A stretch of 48,498 bases of DNA from Chryseobacterium sp. YIM B08800 (GTDB taxonomy: Bacteria; Bacteroidota; Bacteroidia; Flavobacteriales; Weeksellaceae), in the NCBI RefSeq assembly GCF_026163565.1, contig NZ_JAPDKN010000029.1:1-48498 (forward strand), given 5' to 3'. The translations under genes were made by a program, and so were the position numbers. Below, piece after piece: positions 41,242-48,498 of the stretch. Numbering within the stretch: the stretch's first letter is position 1; every line of letters starts with the position of its first letter. Below the pieces are notes generated by a model, which ran no database searches, was not told the origin of the DNA, and worked only from the letters and a program-made list of their open reading frames with translations.

Positions 41242-41389
41242 AATGATAATGGTTTGCAAACAGTTAATATTGTCTACAAATTGGTTTGCAAATAGTAATT
41301 ATTAATTTTTAAATATATATTAAAATTAAATTAATGTTAAATAATTAATAAATTTTAAATGATAATTTTATCTAAATAGTATTATCATT
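41242..41389. repeat. Operator-like repeated sites in a 269-base gap
   Basis: GGTTTGCAAA, whose core GTTTGCAAAC is palindromic in the first copy, occurs at 41251-41260 and 41283-41292. AATGATAAT occurs at 41242-41250 and 41358-41366 and inverted as ATTATCATT at 41381-41389. No ORF is convincing in this gap (41215-41483). The role is unknown; protein-binding sites are one possibility. Confidence 0.5.
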
Positions 41390-41407
41390 CTTAAATAAAT
41401 GATTTTA

Positions 41408-41438
41408 AAACATACTTATAAAAAGTATGTTTTTTTTT
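41408..41438 (+). terminator. Strong terminator before the 128-residue membrane protein gene
   Basis: AAACATACTT pairs perfectly with AAGTATGTTT, followed by a long T run. Confidence 0.85.
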
Positions 41439-41483
41439 GTATTTTGGCATTCTGAGATTCATTTAAAATTGTAAAATAAAGTA

Positions 41484-41870
41484 ATGAAAAATTTACAGCT
41501 TTTAGGATTGCTTTTGGTTGTGGTGGGGAGCTTTTTACCCCTCGTTCATGTTCCTATTATAGGAAACTGGAATTACTGGCAGCTCGATCATTATTTAGCG
41601 ATTTTCTGCTGGATATTCTGTGCATGTGCACTTTTCGGGATTGTAAACAACCGCGCAAAACTCGTTAATACTTTTGCTGTATTTCTGCTTATTTTATTTG
41701 TATTTAGCTTATTTGCAATAAAATATCAGGCTTCAAGCTACTTCAGCTTTTTACCATTCAAATCTTGGACGAAAGCTTTAGCCGGAACAGTAAAACTACA
41801 ATATGGGTGGTTTGCAGAGTTTTTGGGAGCATTAATTATGCTTTTCGTGAAATCTAAAAGAGAAAATTAA
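41484..41870 (+). CDS. Small membrane protein, function unknown
   Basis: The 128-residue protein has four hydrophobic segments (LQLLGLLLVVVGSFLPLVHV, HYLAIFCWIFCACALFGIV, TFAVFLLILFVFSLFAIKY and WFAEFLGALIMLFV). The start looks like a signal anchor. I do not recognise a family. It is followed after 24 bases by the thiolase gene and may be cotranscribed with it. A TATTTTG-like promoter element near 41440-41447 is one base short of the consensus. Confidence 0.65.
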   Translation: MKNLQLLGLLLVVVGSFLPLVHVPIIGNWNYWQLDHYLAIFCWIFCACALFGIVNNRAKLVNTFAVFLLILFVFSLFAIKYQASSYFSFLPFKSWTKALAGTVKLQYGWFAEFLGALIMLFVKSKREN

Positions 41871-41894
41871 ACTATAGTATAAAAGAGAAAAAAT

Positions 41895-43073
41895 ATGAAA
41901 GAAGTATTCATCGTTTCCGCAGTGAGAACACCAATGGGAAGTTTTATGGGAAGTTTATCTACAGTTCCTGCTACGAAATTGGGCGCTGCAGCGGTAAAAG
42001 GAGCATTAGATAAAATTAATCTTGATCCTAAAAACGTTCAGGAAATCTATATGGGAAATGTTCTTCAGGCAGGCGAAGGTCAGGCTCCGGCAAGACAGGT
42101 TGCTTTAGGAGCAGGGTTATCAAACGAAACTCCATCTACAACGATCAATAAAGTTTGTGCATCAGGAATGAAGGCTGTTTCAATGGCTGCACAAGCGATT
42201 AAAGCGGGTGATGCAGACGTAATTGTTGCAGGAGGTATGGAAAACATGTCGATGGTTCCTCATTACTATAATGCAAGAAACGCTACAAAATTAGGCGATG
42301 TAAAAATGCAGGACGGAATGGTTTTAGACGGTCTTACAGACGTTTACAACAAAGTTCACATGGGAGTTTGTGCAGAAAAATGTGCAACAGATTATAGCAT
42401 TACAAGAGAAGATCAGGATCAATTTGCAATAGAATCTTACAAAAGATCTGCAAAAGCTTGGAGCGAAGGGAAATTCGCTGAAGAAGTTGTTCCTGTTTCA
42501 ATTCCACAGAGAAAAGGAGACCCTATCATTTTCGCTGAAGATGAAGAATATAAAGCGGTAAATTTCGACAGACTACCTACGCTTCCTACCGTTTTCAAAA
42601 AAGAAGAAGGAACTGTTACTGCAGCTAATGCATCTACTTTAAATGACGGTGCTTCTGCTTTAATTCTTGTTTCTAAAGAGAAAATGGAAGAATTAGGATT
42701 GAAGCCTTTGGCAAAAATCGTTTCTTATGCTGATGCCGCTCACGAGCCTGAAAACTTTACAACAGCTCCTGCAAAAGCTTTACCGATTGCTCTTAAAAAA
42801 GCAGGTTTAGAAATTTCAGACATCGATTTCTTCGAATTTAACGAGGCTTTCTCTGTAGTTGGTTTGGCAAATAATAAAATCTTAGGATTAGATGCTGCTA
42901 AAGTAAACGTAAACGGTGGAGCAGTAGCTTTAGGACACCCGCTTGGAAGTTCTGGTTCAAGAATCATCGTTACTTTGATCAACGTTTTAAAGCAAAATAA
43001 CGGTAAATATGGTGCTGCAGCTATCTGTAATGGTGGTGGTGGTGCTTCTGCAATCGTTATCGAAAACATGTAA
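41895..43073 (+). CDS. Acetyl-CoA C-acetyltransferase (thiolase)
   Basis: The enzyme condenses or cleaves acetyl-CoA and acyl-CoA thioesters. All catalytic residues are present: nucleophilic C88 in NKVCASGMKAV, H348 in GHPLGSSGSR and C378 in CNGGGGAS, plus NEAFSVV. The 392 residues and residue positions agree closely with biosynthetic thiolases of the PhaA/AtoB type. It could serve the first step of the mevalonate pathway, whose kinase lies to the right, or fatty acid or amino acid breakdown. Confidence 0.95.
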   Translation: MKEVFIVSAVRTPMGSFMGSLSTVPATKLGAAAVKGALDKINLDPKNVQEIYMGNVLQAGEGQAPARQVALGAGLSNETPSTTINKVCASGMKAVSMAAQAIKAGDADVIVAGGMENMSMVPHYYNARNATKLGDVKMQDGMVLDGLTDVYNKVHMGVCAEKCATDYSITREDQDQFAIESYKRSAKAWSEGKFAEEVVPVSIPQRKGDPIIFAEDEEYKAVNFDRLPTLPTVFKKEEGTVTAANASTLNDGASALILVSKEKMEELGLKPLAKIVSYADAAHEPENFTTAPAKALPIALKKAGLEISDIDFFEFNEAFSVVGLANNKILGLDAAKVNVNGGAVALGHPLGSSGSRIIVTLINVLKQNNGKYGAAAICNGGGGASAIVIENM

Positions 43074-43096
43074 AATTTAGTTTTATTGTTATATTG

Positions 43097-43128
43097 AAAC
43101 CAAAAGCATTCGTGTTTTTGGTTTTTTT
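43097..43128 (+). terminator. Terminator after the thiolase gene
   Basis: AAACCAAAA pairs with TTTTGGTTT, followed by T residues. Confidence 0.75.
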
Positions 43129-43176
43129 GTGTCTGAATTTTAAATTTTCTACTTTAAAATATTTGAAACTAGAACT

Positions 43177-43251
43177 TGCTCCGTAGGAGCAAAACCTTTG
43201 TAGAAAAAGATTGAGAAATAATCGGGAGCTCCGTAGGAGCGACACCTTTTG
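43177..43251. repeat. Two copies of a GCTCCGTAGGAGC repeat
   Basis: The palindromic core GCTCCGTAGGAGC occurs at 43178-43190 and 43228-43240, 50 bases apart, each followed by a related tail (AAAACCTTTGTAGAA and GACACCTTTTGTCAA). I recall this core with an ACCTTTGTAGAA-like tail as a recurrent intergenic repeat in Bacteroidota; this is memory, not a search. Confidence 0.7.
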
Positions 43252-43315
43252 TCAATGAACATCATGTATTTCATCGTGTTTAATTTTAAGAAATCAATAA
43301 AATTTAGATGAAAAA

Positions 43316-43347
43316 AAATAAAAACTGCCGAATGTTCAGCGGTTTTT
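43316..43347 (+). terminator. Stem-loop upstream of the UMF1-type gene
   Basis: AAAAACTGC pairs with GCGGTTTTT (one G-T pair) around CGAATGTTCA. Because it lies inside the extended open frame and before the promoter, it argues for the later start of the next gene. Confidence 0.65.
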
Positions 43348-43348
43348 C

Positions 43349-43356
43349 TATTTTTG
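43349..43356 (+). promoter_or_regulatory. Promoter of the UMF1-type transporter gene (TATTTTTG)
   Basis: TATTTTTGTGC lies 20 bases upstream of the ATG at 43377. Confidence 0.65.
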
Positions 43357-43376
43357 TGCAACTAATTTGTTTGAAA

Positions 43377-44855
43377 ATGTCTGAAACTGAAATTCAACCT
43401 ACTCAAAATATAAAAAATAACCCAAAGATCATGAAAGCTTGGGCGGTCTACGACTGGGCAAATTCTGTGTATTCTTTGGTAATTACCTCTGCGATATTCC
43501 CGATTTATTATACGATTCTTACCACTGCTTACAATAAAAAGGAATTTGTTCCGGAAGCAGGAGAAATTCAGGAAATTCCTGTAAGAAACATGATCAAGAT
43601 CTTCGGGGATGCTTATGAGCCGGAAGCGGTTTTGAGTTTTTCTTATGCGATCTCATTTTTTTTAGTGGTGTTATTGTCTCCATTCTTATCTTCTTTGGCA
43701 GATACTATTGGTAATAAAAAATCCTTTCTTCAGTTTTTCTGTTACTTAGGAGCAACTTCTTGTATGGGATTAGCCATGTTTACAGGCATGGAAAATGTGT
43801 TTTTAGGATTACTTTTCAGTATTACGGCGAGTGTTGGTTTTTGGGGAAGTTTAGTATTTTATAACTCGTTTTTACCGGATATTGCTACTCCTGATAAACA
43901 GGATGCATTGTCTGCAAAAGGATATATTTACGGATATATTGGTTCTGTAGTTTTATTAATTATCTGTTTGGTTCTAATTCAGGTGGTGGCAAAAGGACCG
44001 GATCAGGCCAAGATTTATATCAGAATCAGCTTTTTATTAACAGGAGCTTGGTGGTTTGGTTTCTCACAATATACATTCAAACACTTACCGCAGTTTGGTG
44101 ACGTGAAAGAAAAACTTCCTAAAGATTTAGTACTTTTAAACTATAAAAACATCTTTAAAAAACATCAGGAACAAGGAGGCTTTTTTGAAGTTTTAAAAGA
44201 TAATATCAGTTTCTATAAAGACATTGCTAAAGAGAGTTTTAGAGAATTATTCAGTGTGGGAAACAAGCTTTTTTCAGACAAAGCTTTGAAGTTTTTCCTG
44301 TCGAGTTTCTTCTTTTACAGTGTAGGAATGCAAACAATCTTTTTAATGGCAGTTCCTTTCGGAAGTACAGTGATTTTCCCTAAAGAAGCTGATAAATACA
44401 AGTTAATCATTACAATCTTAGTTATTCAGATTATTGCGATTTTCGGAGCGTTCTTATTTTCAAGATTATCTAAGAAAATTGGAAATAAAAATGTAATTAC
44501 CATTGCTGTGATTATCTGGATTGCTTGCTGTTTATCTGCATATTCTTTAAACAAAGAAAATCCAAATGTTCAGCTTCAGTTTTATGGATTGGCTGGTTTA
44601 ATAGGTTTGGTAATGGGTGGTCTTCAGGCAATGTCTAGATCAACTTATTCAAAACTTTTACCTGAAAATTCTATGGAAAACACAACGTATTTCAGTTTCT
44701 ATGATGTACTTGAAAAAATTGCAATTATTACCGGAATGCTTATTTTCAGCGTGTTTATTCAAAGGTTTCATAATATGCAATATGCATTTATTTCGATGTC
44801 GGCATTTTTTGCAGCAGGAGCAATTCTTATCAGATTCTTAAAAACAAAGATATAA
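43377..44855 (+). CDS. UMF1-type major facilitator transporter
   Basis: This inner-membrane transporter has about twelve segments and the start KAWAVYDWANSVYSLVITSA characteristic of the UMF1/Atg22-like branch. Other marks are LSPFLSSLADTIGNKKSFLQ, GLLFSITASVGFWGS and LAGLIGLVMGGLQAMSRSTY. I use the ATG at 43377, giving 492 residues; the open frame continues 23 codons upstream but through a terminator-like stem-loop and a promoter. The substrate is unknown (homologues have been linked to amino acids or vacuolar efflux). Confidence 0.88.
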   Translation: MSETEIQPTQNIKNNPKIMKAWAVYDWANSVYSLVITSAIFPIYYTILTTAYNKKEFVPEAGEIQEIPVRNMIKIFGDAYEPEAVLSFSYAISFFLVVLLSPFLSSLADTIGNKKSFLQFFCYLGATSCMGLAMFTGMENVFLGLLFSITASVGFWGSLVFYNSFLPDIATPDKQDALSAKGYIYGYIGSVVLLIICLVLIQVVAKGPDQAKIYIRISFLLTGAWWFGFSQYTFKHLPQFGDVKEKLPKDLVLLNYKNIFKKHQEQGGFFEVLKDNISFYKDIAKESFRELFSVGNKLFSDKALKFFLSSFFFYSVGMQTIFLMAVPFGSTVIFPKEADKYKLIITILVIQIIAIFGAFLFSRLSKKIGNKNVITIAVIIWIACCLSAYSLNKENPNVQLQFYGLAGLIGLVMGGLQAMSRSTYSKLLPENSMENTTYFSFYDVLEKIAIITGMLIFSVFIQRFHNMQYAFISMSAFFAAGAILIRFLKTKI

Positions 44856-44874
44856 GTTGTACAATGGCTTAAAA

Positions 44875-44908
44875 TTTGTTAATATTCAGCAGAATAATAG
44901 TAACTTTG
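44875..44908 (+). promoter_or_regulatory. Promoter of the mevalonate kinase-like gene (TTTG-N22-TAACTTTG)
   Basis: TTTG at 44875-44878 and TAACTTTG at 44901-44908 are 22 bases apart, a full match to the class; the leader is about 15 bases. Confidence 0.7.
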
Positions 44909-44929
44909 CATAAAGATTTTTAACACAAA

Positions 44930-45862
44930 ATGACGAACCCTTTATTTTACGCTAAAATTATCCTCTTCGGAGAGTACGGAATGATAGAAGATTCACAAGG
45001 TCTTGTAGTTCCTTACAGTTTCTATAAAGGCACTTTAAAGTTTTCAGACTCAGATTCAAATTCAGAATTTGAGAAAAAATCAAATTTTCATTTACAGAAA
45101 TATGCTGATTTTCTGGAGAACTTAAGTCTTCCCGAACAGTTCAAATTAGATGTAAACCGTCTGAAAGAAGATATTTTAAACGGACTTTTCTTCGATTCTA
45201 ATATTCCTCAAGGATATGGAGTCGGAAGTTCAGGAGCTTTGGTTGCTGCCATTTTCGAGAAATACAGCTTCACAAAACATGATCCTGAAAGTATTTCAAA
45301 AGAAAATCTTAAAAATATAAAATCCGTTTTTGGCGAAATGGAAAGTTATTTCCACGGTAAAAGTTCAGGAATGGATCCTTTGATTTGTTACATGAATCTT
45401 CCTATTCTTATCGAAAACAAGGAAAATTTAGACAAAGTAGCGATTCCAAAAGGAGAAGAAGGAAAAGGAGCAATTTTCCTGATTGATTCAGGAATTACAG
45501 GCGAAACAGGACCGATGATTCAGATTTTCTTTGAAAAAATGAAGACCGAAGGTTTCCGTAAAACTTTGAAAGAAGAGTTTATTCGTTACAACAACGCTTG
45601 TATTGACTCTTTCCTTAAAAAAGATATGAATCCGTTTTTTAGAAACCTTAAAAAGCTTTCTTATTGGGCATACGAACATTTCCGTCCGATGATCCCTGAA
45701 AGTATTTTCAATATCTGGAAAAAAGGTTTAGATTCTAATGCTTATTACCTTAAACTTTGCGGAAGTGGTGGTGGTGGCTATATTTTAGGTTTCACAAAAG
45801 ACTACGAAAAAGCAGAAAAAATGCTTGACGGTTTCCAGAAAGAAGTGATTTATAGATTCTAA
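44930..45862 (+). CDS. GHMP kinase, probably mevalonate kinase
   Basis: This cytoplasmic enzyme should phosphorylate mevalonate with ATP. The three GHMP motifs are present: AKIILFGEYGMIEDSQGLVV near residues 8-27, PQGYGVGSSGALVA at about 90-103, and CGSGGGGYILGF near the end. The N-terminal KIILFGEY is the mark of mevalonate kinases; flavobacteria use the mevalonate route. The 310-residue length fits. A UbiA-type prenyltransferase gene follows after 10 bases, which ties both to isoprenoid metabolism. Confidence 0.82.
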   Translation: MTNPLFYAKIILFGEYGMIEDSQGLVVPYSFYKGTLKFSDSDSNSEFEKKSNFHLQKYADFLENLSLPEQFKLDVNRLKEDILNGLFFDSNIPQGYGVGSSGALVAAIFEKYSFTKHDPESISKENLKNIKSVFGEMESYFHGKSSGMDPLICYMNLPILIENKENLDKVAIPKGEEGKGAIFLIDSGITGETGPMIQIFFEKMKTEGFRKTLKEEFIRYNNACIDSFLKKDMNPFFRNLKKLSYWAYEHFRPMIPESIFNIWKKGLDSNAYYLKLCGSGGGGYILGFTKDYEKAEKMLDGFQKEVIYRF

Positions 45863-45872
45863 AAAGTTGGGA

Positions 45873-46802
45873 ATGAGTTCTGAAAAAGAGAGTTTCCAAC
45901 AGAAAAATTATATCCGAAAATCTTTATTTTACAGATTATCACAATTCGTGGGCTTTCTTTTAGGCGCACGTTTTTTTGTGGCTGTTTTGCTAACTTTCGC
46001 ACTATATGTTTCTACTTTTTTTCTGTTTAATCAGGAGGAAAGTTTCAGGAAGTTTGTATTTGATTTCAAAGTTCATGGCATTATTTTCTGTACTGTTTTA
46101 AGTATTCTTGCAGGTGGAATTATCAATCAGTTCTACGATTTTGAAAAAGATCATATTGTAAAACCATTCCGTACAAGAATTCAGAGCTTTATTCAACAGA
46201 AATATTTTCTGTATGTGTATTTAGCTTTAACAGTAATTTCACTCGGTGTAGCAAGTTTTATTTCTTATCGGGTTTTAATTTTCTTTGTTGTTTATCAGTT
46301 CTTTATGTGGTTTTATAGCCATAAACTGAGCCGGATTTTAATTTTAAATAATCTCACTTTTGTAAGTTTAACATTATACCCTTTTTTTGGGATGATGGTT
46401 TATTACCAGACTTTTTCAAAGAAAGTTTTTTTAATGGCTATTTTTCTGTTTTTGATTCTTTTATGTATTGATATTGTGAAAGATACATTGACGAAAAGTG
46501 TTGATAAAGCTTTTGGTTATACTACAATTCCAAATTATTTTAAAAGTAAAAATACCAAGATCATTCTTGTCTCTTTGCTGATTGTAACGATGGCAGTTTC
46601 GATGAAACTTATTCTCAAAACAGGAATTTCGGGTTTTATGTCTTACTATTTTACCGGAGGTCTGTTTGTCATGGTTATCTGTGTTTATCTGCTTTTAAAC
46701 TCCTCAAGACGAACTAAGTTTCTTACGCTCAATATTTTACGTCTCTGGGTTTTCATTGGAATTCTTGCAATGCTTCTTAACGGAATTGAAGGTAAATTGT
46801 AG
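45873..46802 (+). CDS. UbiA-superfamily prenyltransferase
   Basis: This integral membrane enzyme has eight or nine hydrophobic segments and the two aspartate motifs of UbiA proteins: NQFYDFEKD with N85, D89 and D93, and DIVKDTLTKSVDKAFGYTTI in the second half. It joins a polyprenyl chain to an acceptor. Flavobacterial homologues are often annotated as geranylgeranylglycerol-phosphate transferases, but the acceptor cannot be read from the sequence. I take ATG 45873 in preference to a TTG two codons earlier. It is coupled to the mevalonate kinase-like gene. Confidence 0.83.
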   Translation: MSSEKESFQQKNYIRKSLFYRLSQFVGFLLGARFFVAVLLTFALYVSTFFLFNQEESFRKFVFDFKVHGIIFCTVLSILAGGIINQFYDFEKDHIVKPFRTRIQSFIQQKYFLYVYLALTVISLGVASFISYRVLIFFVVYQFFMWFYSHKLSRILILNNLTFVSLTLYPFFGMMVYYQTFSKKVFLMAIFLFLILLCIDIVKDTLTKSVDKAFGYTTIPNYFKSKNTKIILVSLLIVTMAVSMKLILKTGISGFMSYYFTGGLFVMVICVYLLLNSSRRTKFLTLNILRLWVFIGILAMLLNGIEGKL

Positions 46803-46834
46803 AAAAAAAGCTTTAAAAAAGCTCAGGTTATTCT

Positions 46835-46842
46835 TACATTTG
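46835..46842 (+). promoter_or_regulatory. Promoter of the proline dehydrogenase gene (TACATTTG)
   Basis: TACATTTGC lies 23 bases upstream of the ATG. Confidence 0.6.
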
Positions 46843-46865
46843 CACAATTAAATTAACAAAAAGGA

Positions 46866-48032
46866 ATGCCCATTTTCAACGATACCAAAGTTGCATTTGC
46901 CGATAAAACGGATGCACAATTAAGAAAAGCCTATTGGATGTTTAAAATGATTGAACAGCCTGCTTTAACAAGTCTTGGAACTTCTGTCCTGAATTTTACC
47001 GTTCATAATAATTTTCCATTCGTTACCGGAATTGTGAAGAACACTTTGTTTGAGCAATTTGTAGGTGGAGAGACTCGTGAAGAGAGTATGAAAGTGGTAA
47101 AACAGCTTTTCAAAAGAGGAGTTGGGAGTATTTTCGACTATTCGATTGAAGGGAAAGAAGACGAAGAAACCTTTAATGCAGTTTGCCAGGAAATTAAAGA
47201 TATCATTAAATTTTCTGTAGGAAATCCTGCAATTCCTTTTATTGTTTTTAAACCTACCGCATTCGGAAGAATTGATTTGTACAAAGCTGTCGGGAAAAAT
47301 GCAGAACTGACTTCAAGCCAAAAAGAAGAATGGACGAGAGTGGTAAAAAGATTTGATGAGGTATGCAAACTTTGTCATGAGCATGATAAAAAAGTGATGG
47401 TTGATGCTGAAGAAACCTGGATGCAGGATGCTGCAGACCAGCTTTGTGAAGAGATGATGGAAAAATATAATCAGGAAAAACCGATTGTCTGGAACACCAT
47501 TCAAATGTACAGAACGGGTCGTCTTGAGTATATGGAAGCGCATCTTCAGAGAGCTAGAGAAAAGAATTATTTTATTGGTTATAAGATCGTTCGTGGCGCT
47601 TACATGGAAAAAGAAAGAGCGAGAGCTGCAGAAAAAGGGTATGCAGATCCTATTCAGCCAACCAAAGATGCATCCGATAAAAATTACAATGCCGGAATCG
47701 ATTTTGTGATGAATCATTTAGATAAAGTTTCTGCGTTCTTTGGAACTCACAACGAGATTTCATCTGAATTGGTGATGGATAAAATGAAGGCGAAAGGACT
47801 GGAAAATAACAATCCTCACATCTATTTTGGGCAACTTTACGGGATGAGTGATAACATTACATTCTATTTGTCTGATAAAGGCTATAATGCAACAAAATAT
47901 CTTCCTTACGGACCTGTAAAAGACGTAGTTCCTTATCTTACCAGGAGAGCCAGAGAAAACACTTCTGTTGCCGGGCAAACCGGAAGAGAATTAGGTTTAA
48001 TTAAAAAAGAATTAGACAGAAGAAGAAAGTAA
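46866..48032 (+). CDS. Proline dehydrogenase
   Basis: This FAD-dependent enzyme oxidises proline to pyrroline-5-carboxylate. Visible family motifs are VMVDAEETWMQ at about 177-187, YKIVRGAYMEKERARA at about 238-253, FGTHNE at about 292-297, IYFGQLYGMSD and the C-terminal LPYGPVKDVVPYLTRRARE with the YLxRR substrate-binding pair. The 388 residues correspond to a stand-alone enzyme; the partner P5C dehydrogenase is not in the window. It ends at a terminator. Confidence 0.93.
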   Translation: MPIFNDTKVAFADKTDAQLRKAYWMFKMIEQPALTSLGTSVLNFTVHNNFPFVTGIVKNTLFEQFVGGETREESMKVVKQLFKRGVGSIFDYSIEGKEDEETFNAVCQEIKDIIKFSVGNPAIPFIVFKPTAFGRIDLYKAVGKNAELTSSQKEEWTRVVKRFDEVCKLCHEHDKKVMVDAEETWMQDAADQLCEEMMEKYNQEKPIVWNTIQMYRTGRLEYMEAHLQRAREKNYFIGYKIVRGAYMEKERARAAEKGYADPIQPTKDASDKNYNAGIDFVMNHLDKVSAFFGTHNEISSELVMDKMKAKGLENNNPHIYFGQLYGMSDNITFYLSDKGYNATKYLPYGPVKDVVPYLTRRARENTSVAGQTGRELGLIKKELDRRRK

Positions 48033-48053
48033 TTTTCTCTTTAGAATAATATA

Positions 48054-48082
48054 AAAGCTCGGTCATTTTGATCGAGTTTTTT
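48054..48082 (+). terminator. Terminator after the proline dehydrogenase gene
   Basis: CTCGGTC pairs with GATCGAG (one G-T pair), followed by TTTTTT. Confidence 0.75.
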
Positions 48083-48498
48083 CGTTTTTAAAATTTCAAT
48101 AATAACACATTTAAATAATTTTCATGTGTATGAAATAACCCTTAAAAGTTAAATAAATTCTATCAAGATTATGAATTTAATGAAAGAAGTTATAAGAATT
48201 TTTCAAAGTTTCAGATAAGAAAATTGCATCAAATCTGCGGAGCAAAAATGTATTTTTAGGGTTGAAAATTATCAAAATAAAAGTTGTTTTTGGGCGTAAA
48301 AAAATAAAAAATTGAGGCAAAATTATCTTGATTTTTTCTCAATTTTTTTCAAGAAAATTATCCAAAAAGCTGAACAAATTACCAAATTTTTTGCGTGAGA
48401 AATTATGAATTTTTTAAAAAATGAGATGAAAAAATTGCTTTAAAACTGCAGACGAAAAATGTTTTTGAGATTTAAGAACTGCGAAAATAGTGGCAGTT
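48083..48498. other. AT-rich non-coding end of the window
   Basis: No convincing reading frame is present on either strand. The stretch has long A and T runs. Two related segments, CTGCGGAGCAAAAATGTATT near 48236 and CTGCAGACGAAAAATGTTTT near 48447, lie about 210 bases apart. A single TTATCCAAA near 48358 is one mismatch from a DnaA box, which is weak. It could be the regulatory region of a gene beyond the edge. Confidence 0.4.

Noticed and set aside
43308..43376. 23-codon extension of the UMF1-type transporter
   Set aside because: The segment contains a terminator-like stem-loop and a TATTTTTG promoter; the family start is at MSETEIQ.
48083..48498. Replication origin at the right end
   Set aside because: Only one imperfect DnaA box and no dnaA or other origin genes nearby; AT-richness alone is not enough.

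Overview
The window looks like a chromosomal segment of a low-GC flavobacterium close to Chryseobacterium (Weeksellaceae, Bacteroidota). The signs are two secreted proteins with type IX secretion (T9SS) C-terminal sorting domains, many promoters of the Bacteroidota form TAnnTTTG a few dozen bases upstream of genes, almost no Shine-Dalgarno sequences, an ATP synthase operon that stops after the gamma subunit, a mevalonate-pathway kinase, and several beta-barrel outer membrane proteins. I see no phage, integrase, classical IS element, CRISPR array, tRNA or rRNA. The genus is an inference from these traits; no search was run.

Layout. 1-254 is non-coding and holds degenerate dispersed repeats. 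255-7525 is read leftward: ribosomal proteins S6-S18-L9, a T9SS cargo protein, a ClC chloride channel/antiporter, an unrecognised protein, a 2-oxoacid dehydrogenase E2 and a DUF62 SAM hydrolase. From 7652 most genes read rightward: PhoH, three beta-barrel proteins, then a potassium block (KdpD-like kinase, KdpE-like regulator, Kup transporter) and a fourth barrel. Ffh and a 609-residue exported protein read leftward (15736-19072). 19313-24766 is the atp operon (membrane protein, a, c, b, delta, alpha, gamma). Next come a CNNM/CorC-type membrane protein with ClpS, uridine kinase with an FtsB/DivIC protein, methylmalonyl-CoA mutase small subunit, a GxxExxY nuclease-fold gene bounded by inverted repeats, and a THUMP-like methyltransferase. 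30796-38763 holds a lipoprotein, an M20 dipeptidase, a second T9SS protein, an SDR oxidoreductase, EtfBA, a bifunctional nuclease and a nucleoside-type transporter. 38873-41214 is a sigma factor / putative anti-sigma / exported protein trio. The right end has a thiolase, an UMF1-type transporter, a mevalonate kinase-like protein, a UbiA prenyltransferase and proline dehydrogenase, then about 460 bases of AT-rich non-coding DNA.

How the genes fit together. Most of the content is housekeeping: translation and secretion (S6, S18, L9, Ffh), energy (ATP synthase, ETF, E2, thiolase, proline dehydrogenase), isoprenoids (mevalonate kinase, prenyltransferase), and envelope functions. The potassium block suggests a Kdp-type two-component system controlling Kup instead of KdpFABC, with a tandem TTTATA direct repeat upstream of kup as a candidate regulator site.

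The most unusual material is non-coding. At least six intergenic gaps carry short words repeated two to four times, in several cases followed by the reverse-complement word, each gap using a different word. One such pair of inverted 29-base blocks of CACAGATT units encloses the GxxExxY gene as a compact 563-base cassette inserted between two other genes. Other candidates are a perfect 14-bp hairpin directly after atpE, an 18-bp palindrome upstream of etfBA, and a structured etf leader with a short upstream ORF.
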